This document shows, one piece after another, positions 47,734 through 58,735 of a stretch of DNA of 64,000 nucleotides. The translations under genes and the position numbers were made by a program. Within the stretch, counting starts at the first letter, position 1; the number at the start of each line of letters is the position of its first letter. Location: assembly GCA_033239525.1 (NCBI GenBank), contig BSYO01000022.1, forward strand, positions 11,604,923 to 11,668,922, in the 5' to 3' direction. The DNA is from Nepenthes gracilis (taxonomy: Eukaryota > Streptophyta > Magnoliopsida > Caryophyllales > Nepenthaceae). The notes under the pieces are model-generated. The model worked only from the letters and a program-made list of their open reading frames with translations. It was not told the origin of the DNA and did not search any database.

Positions 47734-49675
47734 ATTGTATCGAGACTCACCCCGATCCGCGACCCCGATCTAGATGTATACTAGTGATCGCTCTCATTCC
47801 TCCCTACTTTGATGGGAGTAACTATGCTTATTGGAAAGTCCAGGATGAGAGCCTTCCTTAAATCCTTGGATGAGCGTGTTCGGGGCAAGTACCCAAGTTG
47901 GGTGGACTCACCCACTAGTTCCTGCAACGAACCAAAAGCCTTATCTTCATGGACCAAAGAGGAACTTGATGCATGTAATCGGAATAGTAAGGGGTTGCAT
48001 GCTATTTTCATGGCTGTGTCTCCCGATGAGTTTAAACGATTTCAATGTGTGAGACCTCTAAAGATGTTCGGGACATTCTCGAAATTACTCACGAAGGCAT
48101 GAAACTAGTGAAAAATTCATAATTACAAATGCTCACCACTAGATTCGAGGAAATAAAAATGAAAGATGATGAGACCTTCATGAATTCTATGCCCAATTAA
48201 ATGATATCAGAACTCCACGTTTAATTTAGGAGAACGAATCCCGAGAAATGCAATTGTTAGAAAAGTCTTACGATCCTTCGCTCGAACGATTTTAGGCCAA
48301 AAGTAACACAAATCAAGAAAGTAAAGACTTGTATAACTGAAAATGAAGAATTGGTAGGATCCCTACAAACGATGAGCTCACATTGCCTCAATCAAAGAAA
48401 CAAAAATCAATTGCCTTAAAATCAAGTAGGGAAGAGCGAAATCGAGACTGGATGAAGAATCATGTAAGCGATGATGATTTTTCATTATTTGTTAAGAATT
48501 TTAAAAAATTCTTAAAGAAAAAGAACTCTTCGCGAGAAAAACTTGATGTGGACTTAAAACGATCACATAAATTTGAGAAGAAAGACCGGGCCGTGAACTT
48601 AAGGATTCCAAACCAAAAACGACTTAGGACGTTTAATGTCATGAATGTAAAGGTTTTTGCCCTTTTATCATTTGAATGCCCAAACTTTAAACGCCAACAA
48701 GGCCAATCCTTCAAAGCTAATGTGACCCTTAGCGATGACGAAGAAGAAGAGGGTGAAAATTGTTACGCAAAATGGCCCTGTCAAGTACATGGCTTTATGA
48801 CGACCAATGTGTGGAAATTCAAAGAGATAATATTGATCAATCGGATGACTCGAGGCGAGTCGAAGCTGAATTTGATGGCCTTCAAGAAGTTTTACGATAA
48901 CTTATTTAGGAAATGTTTGAAAGTTAAGAAATTAAATAGAACCCTAAATAATAAGATCATTGATTTCGAACAAGAAAAATATCTCTTCAATCCAAGGTTG
49001 ATTCTAAAAGCCAAGAAATTGAGAATCAAAATCTCATTCTCTAAACAAATCACGACCTTGAATCAATTGGAGGCCTCGAGAAAAGATTTGAAACAATTCA
49101 TAAATGGGTCAACTAAACTTGATCATATGCTTGGGTTGATAAAATTGGAGAAAATAAACATGGGTTGGGATATGTTGAGAATATGTTCCCAAAATGACGT
49201 AAAGCCCTAAAACAATTTTTGTTCCCACCAAGAAAATGCCACACCAACACATTAACACATCAAAATTCACTAAGCAACCAAATTTCGACGTGTGGCTTCT
49301 CAATTTGACTCAACTCATGTGCAAAATTTACCTAATCAAAATTCGTGAACAAATCATCAAAATCGGTCAAGTCTTCTATCAACATAAATCAAAGATTTAA
49401 GGACCGTTCCACCGCTCCTAAATTTGTTCTTTGTCATGCGTGTGGAAAAAGGCCACATTCGGCCCTCAATGCTACTCTATAAATCATCGGTACAACCAAC
49501 TAAAAGGGCTAAACATGAATCAACTTGTTAATCACATTTCACATTGAATGAACAAGTTAAAATATCAATCAAAAAGTAGCATCGGGAGACAAGTTTGGGT
49601 TAAGAAGAGTGAGCTAAATTACCCCTGGCCATTCGTGACAAAAAGGGGGAGACTTGATTCTTTTTGATAGGGGAG
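47734..49675 (+). pseudogene. gag remnant, body 1 of the array
   Basis: Gag-like from about 47800 (YWKVQDESLP-type shifted sequence, then PTSSCNEPKALSSWTKEELD) through an open stretch at 48383-49210 (EERNRDWMKNHVSDDDFS, KFYDNLFRKCLKVKKLNRTL). The zinc-knuckle region near 49434-49475 has lost bases. Compared with body 2 there are more 1-4 nt losses. The rest, to the purine tract AAAGGGGGAGAT before LTR B, is non-coding and rich in GGGGGAG motifs. Confidence 0.85.
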
Positions 49676-50094
49676 CTTAGGGGTTGTTTTTCTATTTTGG
49701 GGGAGTTTTTGTTATTTGCATATTAGTTCAAGTTAGTATTACTTGAGGGGGAGTACTGCTTTTATTTTCGTAGGGGAGGATTGTTGATGTATACATTATT
49801 GTATGTTCTCATGCCTATGTACCATGTATGCCGCTTAAATTGTTATTATCTTTTGTCTGTTGGTACTAACCTTACTTGATCAGAAACTAGAGTGTCACAA
49901 GCAAATACAAGGTTTCAACACTTCGCCTCAGCAACTCGTGTTTTTAGCTATTTATATTATTTTATGTTTTTTTTTGTATCACTAGGCGTAGGTTTTCATG
50001 TACACGGGTTTTATCTAGGTGGTGTCTCAACCCTTGATTCTCTTGTATTTCTTTACTTTATGAGTTTTGTCACGGAATTGCCAAAGGGGGAGAT

Positions 50095-51099
50095 TGTTAG
50101 AGACTTTTGTCTAATCGCATATTCCGTGACCATATGTATTATTTTATTAATGTCGGGTTGTGGGTTGTCGGTTTAAAATTCATTAAAATTCATTCGGTCC
50201 GCCCTCCACGCGCTCGGGCCGGCCCAGACGCGCCGCCGCTTCATGCTCGATGTCCGCTCGAGCATGTAATCGAATGGGGCCGCTCGATGCTCGCTCACTA
50301 GCCGCCGAGCCGATAAACGAGAAACATAGGCCGCCGGCCAGGAGTTTTCGTCGCTCCACCCGGCCGAGCGGCGCCCCCAACGGGCAGAATTTCAAACGCG
50401 ATTTTTGGCTCCTCTATAAATATTGGCTTATGTTTTTGAAACCCTAACACGCCATATGCTCTGGACAGACTACTTTGAGCCCCCATTTGAGAAGAAAGCC
50501 TTTCTTGCTCCAATAATATCACTTCTCTGAAGAAAACTCTATACTACAAGATTGATCTACAAGTTCTAAAGATTTTTTTCTTCATTTTTCTTTTCTTTTG
50601 TTTCCATTCAAACATTCATCATTCTACCATTGTTGGAGACTTTGGTTCTTGAAGAAGGAGACTCGCTCGTGATTGGCAATTCAAGTGGCACGAGAGGGAA
50701 GAGTGGCTTCAAGACCGGAAGGTGTCCTGTTCGTTGTCATGGCAAATCCAAGGAGTTCCTTGGTAGGGATCACGGTCGGGAGTAAGTCGACTAGGATAGC
50801 TGGCCGTTACCACCCGGCTGTAAGTTGATTTTCATAGTGCATTGCTTCCTGGCCGTTGAAGCCCGGAGTGTTTTTCTCGATACCGGTGGTATCGAAGTTT
50901 TCACTCGTCACCAAAAATTGAGTCTTTATCTTTATCGCTCTTAATTATTGCTTGTGATTGTTTATATCAGGCATGATTGCTAGTCTCGTATGCATCTAGT
51001 GTTAAATATCTTTACGTGTATTAGATATTTAATATTTATTGTTGCTTCCACTATTTATTTAACGGGTCGAAACACGTTGGCACGAAACGTGCTTTTTCA
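50095..51099 (+). repeat. LTR B, the shared middle LTR
   Basis: 1005 bp, TATAAATA at 50415-50422. It serves as 3' LTR of body 1 and 5' LTR of body 2. It is preceded by the tract CCAAAGGGGGAGAT and followed by a clean primer-binding site. Confidence 0.92.
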
Positions 51100-51100
51100 A

Positions 51101-51112
51101 TTGGTATCAGAG
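51101..51112 (+). other. Primer-binding site of body 2 (initiator tRNA-Met type)
   Basis: TTGGTATCAGAG, the standard plant copia site, one base after the end of LTR B. Confidence 0.88.
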
Positions 51113-51150
51113 ACTCACCCATCCGCGACCCCCGATCTAGATGTATACTA

Positions 51151-53032
51151 GTGGATCGCTCTCCGTTTCCTCCCTACTTTGATGGGAGTAACTATCTTTA
51201 TTGGAAAGTCAGGATGAGAGCCTTCCTTAAATCCTTGGATGAGCGTGTTTGGGCAAGTACCCAAGTTGGGTGGACTCCACCCACTAGTTCCTCGCAACGA
51301 ACCAAAAGCCTTATCTTCATGGACCAAAGAGGAACTTGATGCATGTAATTGGAATAGTAAGGGTTGCATGCTATTTTCATGGTTGTGTCTCCCGATGAGT
51401 TTAACGAATTTCAATGTGTGAGACCTCTAAAGATGTTTGGGACATTCGAAATTACTCACTTAAGGCATGAAACTAGTGAAAAATTCATAATTACAAATGC
51501 TCACCACTAGATTCGAGGAAATAAAAATGAAAGATGATGAGACCTTGATGAATTCTATGCCCGGTTAAATGATATTGTAAACTCACGTTTAATTTAGGAG
51601 AAGAAGAACGAGAACAGGAATTGTTAGAAAAGTCTTACGATCCGCTTCAACGATTTAGGCCAAAAGTATGACAATTGAAGAAAGTAAAGACTTAGATAAT
51701 CGAAAATTGAAGAATTGGTAGGATCCCTACAAACGTATGAGCTCACATTGCCTCAATCAAAGAAACAAAAATCAATTGCCTTAAAATCAAGTAGGGAAGA
51801 GCGAAATCGAGACTCCGATGAAGAATCATGTAGCGATGATGATTTTTCATTATTTGTTAAGAATTTTAAAAAATTCTTAAAGAAAAAGAACTCTTCGTCA
51901 GAAAAACTTGATGTGGACTTAAAACGATCACATAAATTTGAGAAGAAAGACCGTCGTGAACTTAAGGATTCCAAACCAAAAACGACTCAGGACGTTTAAT
52001 GTCATGAATGTAAAGGTTTTGGCCACTATCGGGCTGAATGCCCAAACTTTAAACGCCAACAAGGCCAATCCTTCAAAGCTAATGTGACCCTTAGCGATGA
52101 CGAAGAAGAAGAGGTGAAAATTGTTACGCAAATGGCTTTGTCAAGTACATGGCTTTTATGACCTCAATGTGTGGAAATTCGGTAGATAATATCGATCAAT
52201 CTGGATGACTACGGGCCGAGTCGAAGCTGAATTTGATGGCCTTCAAGAAGCTTACGATAACTTATTTAGGAAATGTTTGAAAGTTAAGAAATTAAATAGA
52301 ACCCTAAATAATAAGATCATTGATTTGGAACAAGAAAAATATCTCTTCAATCCAAGGTTGATTCTAAAAGCCAAGAAATTGAGAATCGAAAATCTCATTC
52401 TCTAAACAAATCACGACCTTGGAATCAGGTGGAGGCCTCGAGAAAAGATTTGAAACAATTCATAAATGGGTCAACTAAACTTGATCATATGCTTGGGTTG
52501 GATAAAATTGAGAAAATAAACATGGGTTGGGATATGTTGAGAATATGTTCCCAAATGACGTAAAGCCTAAAACAATTTTGTTCCCACCAAGAAAATGCCA
52601 CACCAACACATTAACACATCAAAATTCACTAAGCAACCAGCTCGACGTGTGGCTTCTCAATTTGACTCAACTCATGTGCAAAATTTACCTAATCAAAAAT
52701 TGGTGAACAAATCATCAAAATCGGTCAAGTCTTCTATCAACATAAATCAAAGATTTAAGGACCGTTCCACCGTTCCTAAATTTGTTCCTACTTGTCATGC
52801 GTGTGGAAAAGTTGGCCACATTCGTCCTCAATGCTACTCTATAAATCATTGGTACAACCAACGAAAAGGGCTAAACATGAATCAACTTGTTAATCACATT
52901 TCACAGTTGAATGAACAAGTTAAAATATTGAATCAAAAAAGTAGCATCGGGAGACAAGTTTGGGTTAAGAAGAGTAGGCTAAATTACCCCTTGGCCATTC
53001 GTGACAAAAAGGGGAGACTTGATTCTTTTTGA
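51151..53032 (+). pseudogene. gag of body 2 of the array
   Basis: Starts MDRSPFPPYFDGSNYLYWKV at 51151, a copia gag N-terminus, then KVRMRAFLKSLDERVW. Later parts in other frames: SREERNRDSDEESCSDDDFS (about 51780), an early zinc-knuckle-like stretch near 52000-52050 (ECKGFGHYRAECPNF), AEFDGLQEAYDNLFRKCLKV (about 52225), and the C-terminal block 52595-53032 with CHACGKVGHIRPQC at 52793-52834. It ends RDKKGRLDSF, followed by a stop. Small frameshifts separate the blocks. No pol follows before LTR C. Confidence 0.87.
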
Positions 53033-53455
53033 TAGGGGAGCTTAGGGGTTGTTTTTCTATTTTGGGGAGTTTTGTTATTTGCATATTAGTTCAAGTTAGT
53101 ATTACTTGAGGGAGTCTGTTTATTTTCGTTGGGGAGGATTGTTGTATGTTACATTATTGTATGTTCTCATGCCTATGTACCATGTATGCCGTTTAAATTG
53201 TTATTATCTTTTGTCTGTTGGTACTAACCTTACTTGATCGGAAACTAGAGTGTCACAAAGCGAGTCAAGCGAGTTTCAACACTTCGCCTCGGGTTTCGTG
53301 TTTAGCTATTTATTTATATTATTTTATGTTTTTTTGTATCACTAGGCGTAGGTTTTCATGTACACACGGGTTTTATCTCGGTGGTGTATGAACCCGTGAT
53401 TCTCTTGTATTTCTTTACTTTATGAGTTTTGTCACGGAATTGCCAAAGGGGAGAT
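53033..53455 (+). other. Non-coding 3' region of body 2 with polypurine tract
   Basis: Contains several GGGGAG motifs and ends CCAAAGGGGAGAT before LTR C, the polypurine tract. There is no pol sequence. The same interval occurs in body 1. Confidence 0.75.
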
Positions 53456-54462
53456 TGTTAGAGACTTTTGTCTAATTGGCATATTCCGTGACCATATGTA
53501 TTATTTTATTAATGTCGGGTTGTGGGTTGTCGGTTTAAAATTCATTAAAATTCATTCGGTCCGCCCTCCACGCGCTCGGGCCCGTCCAGGACCGCCCGCT
53601 CGCTTCATGCTCGATGTCCGCTCGAGCATGTAATCCAGAATGGGGGCCGCTCGATGCTCGCTCACTAGCCGCTCGAGCCGATAAACCAGAACATAGGCCG
53701 CTCGCTGGTCGCCCTCCACCCGCTCGAGCGGCGGCCCAACGGGCAGAATTTCAAACGCGATTTTTGGCTCCTCTATAAATATTGGCTTATGTTTTTGAAA
53801 CCCTAACACGCCATATGCTCTCTGGACAGACTACTTTGAGCCCCCATTTGAGAAGAAAGCCTTTCTTGCTCCAATAATATTGCTACTCTTGAAGAAAACT
53901 CTATACTACAAGATTGATCTACATGTTCTAAAAAGAGTTTTCTCTTCATTTTTCTTTCTCTTTTGTTTCCATTCAAACATTCATCATTCTACCATTGTTG
54001 GAGACTTTGGTTCGTGAAGAAGGAGACTTCGTTCGTGATTGGCAATTCAAGTGGCACGAGAGGGAAGAGTGGCTTGAAGACCGGAAGGTATCGATTTGGT
54101 CGCCAGGCAAATCGAGGAGTTCCTTGGTAGGGATCACGTGTCGGGAGTAAGTCGGCTAGGATAGCGCGTTCGTTACCACCCGGGCTGTAAGTTGATTTTC
54201 ATAGTGCATTGCTTCCTGGCCGTTGAAGCCGGGTGTTTCTCGATACCGGTGGTATCGAGTTTTCACTCGTCACCAAAATTGAGTCTTTATCTTTATCGCT
54301 CTTAATTATTGTTTGTGATTGTTTATATTGTGCATGATTGCTAGTCTCGTATGCATCTAGTGTTAAATATCTTTTACGTGTATTAGATATTTAATATTTA
54401 TTGTTGCTTCCACTATTTATTTAACGGGGTCGAAACACGTTAGCACGAAACGTGCTTTTTCA
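53456..54462 (+). repeat. LTR C of the tandem array
   Basis: 1007 bp, TATAAATA at 53774-53781. It has the fullest set of CGCTCGAGC palindromes (near 53620, 53670 and 53730) in its GC-rich U3. Confidence 0.92.
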
Positions 54463-54531
54463 AAAAAGTCAGTTTCTTTATTCGTACTATAATTCGGAAC
54501 CTCAAAACGTATCATTGGTACCATCTGTGAG
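54463..54531 (+). other. Tat-3 5' LTR end and primer-binding site
   Basis: The last 52 bases of the interrupted LTR end at ACGTATCA (54514). TTGGTACCATCTGTGAG (54515-54531) follows, a decayed form of the Tat primer site. Confidence 0.8.
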
Positions 54532-54594
54532 AAAAAGGCAATCAAACTACTCATTCGAAAAGAGAACATTGTCAATATTAGGGCCTAATCAAGC

Positions 54595-54834
54595 ATGCCA
54601 CCTAAGGATATTATTTTTCATAGCAACGACTTTACAGAGGGTAGCTATAAAAATACTCGTCCGACTACAAACATAAATATGAAGATGCTGACAACTCAAG
54701 TTGACTCCATGTCAAAAGTTCTTAAATCCCTTTGGAACAGATTAGAGGGACACACGTGGCTCCATCCTCCAATTTTCAAGCTTCTGCATCTAGAAGAAAG
54801 AATCGGAGGAGAAGACAACCATCCAAGAAGGTAA
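54595..54834 (+). pseudogene. Possible gag N-terminal remnant of Tat-3
   Basis: A 79-codon frame just after the Tat-3 primer site (MPPKDIIFHSNDFTEGSYKN). Its position fits a gag start and it has a short helical stretch (MLTTQVDSMSKVLKSLWNRL). Similarity to the MVNTRAQ starts of Tat-1 and Tat-2 is not evident, so this is a positional inference. Confidence 0.35.
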
Positions 54835-54849
54835 ATTTCGCAACCTAAA

Positions 54850-56496
54850 GACCTCAAAACCTGAGAAGGTATGTAAAATAATATACATAAACAGGGGCAA
54901 TGGATACCGCGTCATAATCATGTAAAATAAAACATAAAATCCGTAAAATTTATGAAAATCGAAGAATAGTCTCGTACTAAATTAATGTCTAAATTAAATC
55001 ATCCCTATGGGGCATAATTATAATAAATCACGACCTAGAATCAAATCTCATAGACAATATCATAATATATCATAGCATAATCTGAGGTCACATCACATAA
55101 GTCACGATCATCACCACATCTGATAGGACACATGCCATCATCGAGATCCAAGTCTTATATGCATAAATCAAAGGAAACCAGCACGAAATCATATAAATCA
55201 AAATAAGTTTTGGGACTTAACACATATTCATACATATGAAATATTCTAATCACCCATTTGTAGGCCAATCTATGTATTTGAAATCACAATCCGATACAAA
55301 CTATGTAGAAATATAAAATATGTACGAAATCGGTGAATCAAAAATTTTAAAGACCAACTTGAGAAAGAATTACACATACCTTCGGTAATCTTAATCCAAA
55401 CCATCTGTGATTTAGACCAGCAGGTTAGGTCGCTTATGAGCTCTGTCTCCCATAGATTGGGAACATGATCATTATATTTTGTTACTCGTGATTTCAAGGG
55501 CAACATCAAATTTAGTTTATATATTAAGATTTTTAAATATATTAATTTCTATTAATTTCTTACGATGGTTCTCATTAAAACGTATGAAGTAAGTCAACTA
55601 CATCACAACTCCACTTTTCGACCAGTGGAAGGGAGGTCACATATATTATATACGTCCTCGTCAGGATCACTATCTCCCTGTCCGAAGAGGCACCATAAAT
55701 ATTATATATTACATGCCTCGGATCACGAATATTGACCCCTAGGGTCTCGAACCACCGCAGTCCAACAAGTAGCGACCACGTTCCTTGACAACATAGATGG
55801 GTATCGATACAAGGCCTATGATTCATGGTTTCGTAATATATTGATAAAAAACATATATGCATATCGTTATAGATTTTTCATGAATAAAAAATACCATTTG
55901 AAATCACAAAACCCATAAAAAAACCTCCAAATAACTGATAAAACATATATCTATGTACATAATAAGTAGATCGGGTGCATAAAAATAACATACTTATAAA
56001 GAAAATCTCTAAAATATACATAAATATTATCAAACTCGAGAATAGACTAAAGATTTGGTTTACGAATATTTATCTCAACTTTATACTCAGCAAGTTTGAT
56101 GAAATGACGCTCTGAGATGCTCAATTGTCACTTTCTCTCTCTTCCTTTCCCTCCTCTCTTTCTTCTCTCCCTACTCTACCACAAGAATGACTGAACCCTA
56201 ACCCACACACGCTTTTATACCCAACTTCATGCTCAAACGTAGCCATTCTGGACTCACACTTGAACGAACCTCGAGCGCAACCATTCTAGTGCTCGCGCTC
56301 GAGCGAGCCTCAAGCTCTACTCGAACACAACATTATGGAATTTATGCCTCTGTAGCGCCAACTAGTGAGCCTCGAGTGCAAAAAACCAAACCGAAATTCT
56401 TCAAAATTCTTTAAAATATCATTAATATGGCATATCTAATAAACTCAAAATATTAAATATACCCAATATAATTCAAATGAGGATCCAAATATTACA
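54850..56496 (-). mobile_element. Probable minus-strand solo LTR inside Tat-3
   Basis: On the minus strand this starts TGTAATATTTGGATCC (56496 downwards), has a TATAAAAG box near 56209-56216, and then a purine-rich leader beginning with GGTTAGGGTTCAG. That is the plan of a Ty3-gypsy (possibly chromovirus) LTR. The left boundary is uncertain (about 54850-54875) and I found no target duplication, so the call is provisional. Frames inside it are short and unsupported. Confidence 0.45.
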
Positions 56497-56831
56497 TAGA
56501 GGTGCGCCACAGGATTATCACAGGACTCCAAAATCTCATACAATTTCCTCACAATGGGAATATATACCGCCATAATGATTCAAAACAGATATACTGCCAA
56601 GCAAAACAAAGAAAACTCCTCAATTTATAACCGAGAGAAGGGCTCAATGTGCATTTAACTTGTAAAGATATCAAATCATGGAAATTAATGGTAAGGAATA
56701 AAATCTTGCCAAATAAGACCCTAAATTTGTAGAATATTTGAAAAAAATGGCACGTATTGAAAAAGTTATGATTGGCATCCCATCAATGACATGTTGTGGT
56801 TAAAATTCAAACTTTCTAACATGGGGGCTAG

Positions 56832-57487
56832 TGATGGATACAATAAAAAATAGGTTAACTAGATATTTAATTAGATAAGATGCCTAAATACCAGACAGCC
56901 TAATAGAAGCTGCCACAAAGCCCATCATGTAATAGAGACCAAGGATGAAGAATCATAATGAGTGATTCTTGAAAATAAGTGCCCAAAACCATGCTGAATT
57001 TGAAAATCAAGTAATCCAATCCTTAAATAGAGACAACCATAATACAATGATAATAACTTCTCTTACTATTGATTCAAAGCTGCATTATGTACATACATCA
57101 ATATCAAGTATCGGTTAACCAAATAGTGCCTCTAATTATAAATAAAATTTTTTCCAAATAAAGAAATGGGAAGAAGAATGTTACTTAGTTAGATGAATAT
57201 ACAAAAAGTGTATAACCTTCTAAATATACAATTATTCCCATCCTCTTTCATTCATTATATTTTCTTTCTCAATATCTTTCAAAATTTATTAGAAATATTA
57301 TTTATTTGAGTGTTAGAAGATATATTGGAGAGCGAATTTCATATACCCTCATCTCTAATTTATTTTATTATGGTACGTAATATTCAAATTTATAGTTAAG
57401 AAAATTAGGCCCATTTGTATTCGGACTTCTAGGAAAAGTAGTCGACTTTCTAATTCATATAATAATTCAAATCTTCAAAACATATCA
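56832..57487 (+). repeat. 3' LTR of Tat-3
   Basis: 656 bp, TGATGGATAC to CATATCA, followed by the AAAAT duplicate. Strong divergence from the 5' LTR makes Tat-3 the oldest dated insertion in the window. Confidence 0.87.
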
Positions 57488-57492
57488 AAAAT

Positions 57493-58735
57493 TATACAAA
57501 ATATTATAAAAATTATAATTTATTTATTTTATTGAATTTTGTTGATATATTATATTCAAAAAAGTTAAAAAAAATACATACATTAATAATTTGGTTATTC
57601 TTAGATATTACTTATACTTTTATTATTATTATTTTTAGAATCTTCCTCATCATTAGAAATAAAAATGGTTACAATTCTAACATAATCTTTTATATCTAAT
57701 CAATTCATGAAAATAATACAAATTTCTATGATCTTCGATATCATCATAGTTTTTTTCATCAATTACTTAACTCCCGTTATTGAAATTGGATTCCGATGAT
57801 ACCGACTTATTGGTAGGACCTAAAAAATCACGTGTCATTAATATAAACATAAAAAATATATACTTATTAATCTTTTACTAATCTAAAATATAAAATTTTA
57901 AATTGTTACTTATACTATAAAATATGCCATTCATTTATAAGTAATAAGAAAAATTTGGCCCTATTCTAATTACTTGGTTATATTTTAAGTCAAATTGAAA
58001 AGATATTCTGAAATTATTCCCTTTAAAATACGCATCCGTTTAAAACAAAAAAATTATTTAATTGATACTAAATAACTCTAATTATAAGAAATTAAATTTA
58101 TTATTATTTTTACAATCCCAAAGGCGCCACGTCAAGGCTTTGTTATTGTACGGACAGAATGGACAAATTTTCAATTAATTAACTTTTTTACTTCATTTTT
58201 TTAAAAAACAAATATTATCGTCGGAACGGTGAAAAATAAAGTCCCCTATCGCCGGAGGGGGTCACGTGACTCATCAGCGCGTAACGTCCACGCGCTGCCC
58301 TCACGGCACACCTTTCGAGATGCCCTTGATTTGCGTGCGGCCGTCACAGTATTAACACTCCCCTATTATTCAAAAATTTAAAATTAAAAATATATAAATA
58401 ATCAAATCTTCGTTAAATAATTAAAATAATTAATATTTATCTATTTAATCTATGATCTTAACCAAAGTAAAAATCCATTTACTAAAAAATATAATTATTA
58501 TAATTTAACTATAAAAAATATAATTTTTTTTATTATAACTAAATATATTATAGATATTTTAGATGAATTTTAAAAAATCTAAAAAAAATTACATTGAGTG
58601 CTAATTAATTTATAATATAAAAATATTTAATTATTATTATCATGAGCCCAAATTTATTTGATAACAGTTTTTAAATGATAGAATTCTTAAATACTCCAAA
58701 ATTTGTTTATTTATTTATTTTTTTAAATATTTACG
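57493..58735. other. AT-rich spacer with one GC-richer island
   Basis: No gene. An island at about 58240-58345 has a G-box (CACGTG 58263-58268, in GTCACGTGAC) and GCGCGTAACGTCCACGCGC. Confidence 0.5.

Larger units (their letters stand above)
46697..54462 (+). mobile_element. Three-LTR, two-body tandem array of a gag-only copia-type element (TR-GAG-like)
   Basis: The order is LTR A (46697-47733), body 1, LTR B (50095-51099), body 2, LTR C (53456-54462). All LTRs begin TGTTAGAGACTTT and end CTTTTTCA. The outer ends are flanked by AAAAA on both sides (46692-46696 and 54463-54467). Because the target is A-rich this duplication is weak evidence alone, but the Tat-3 LTR resumes exactly there. Each 2.36 kb body encodes gag with a zinc knuckle and no protease, RT or integrase. 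Gag-only elements of this sort are known as TR-GAG. The gag start resembles Sirevirus gag, a tentative call. Confidence 0.92.
46065..57487 (+). mobile_element. Tat-3: old non-autonomous Tat-like element carrying nested insertions
   Basis: The outer element has LTRs at 46065-46696 plus 54463-54514 (split by the array) and at 56832-57487. It is flanked by a perfect 5-bp duplication AAAAT (46060-46064 and 57488-57492). Right LTR start TGATGG and end CATATCA, left end GTATCA, and the primer-binding site TTGGTACCATCTGTGAG are decayed forms of the Tat signals. A GGGGGCTAG precedes the 3' LTR, like GGGGCTA in Tat-2. The 2.3 kb interior has no recognisable pol, so it was non-autonomous or has been gutted. 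Confidence 0.85.
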
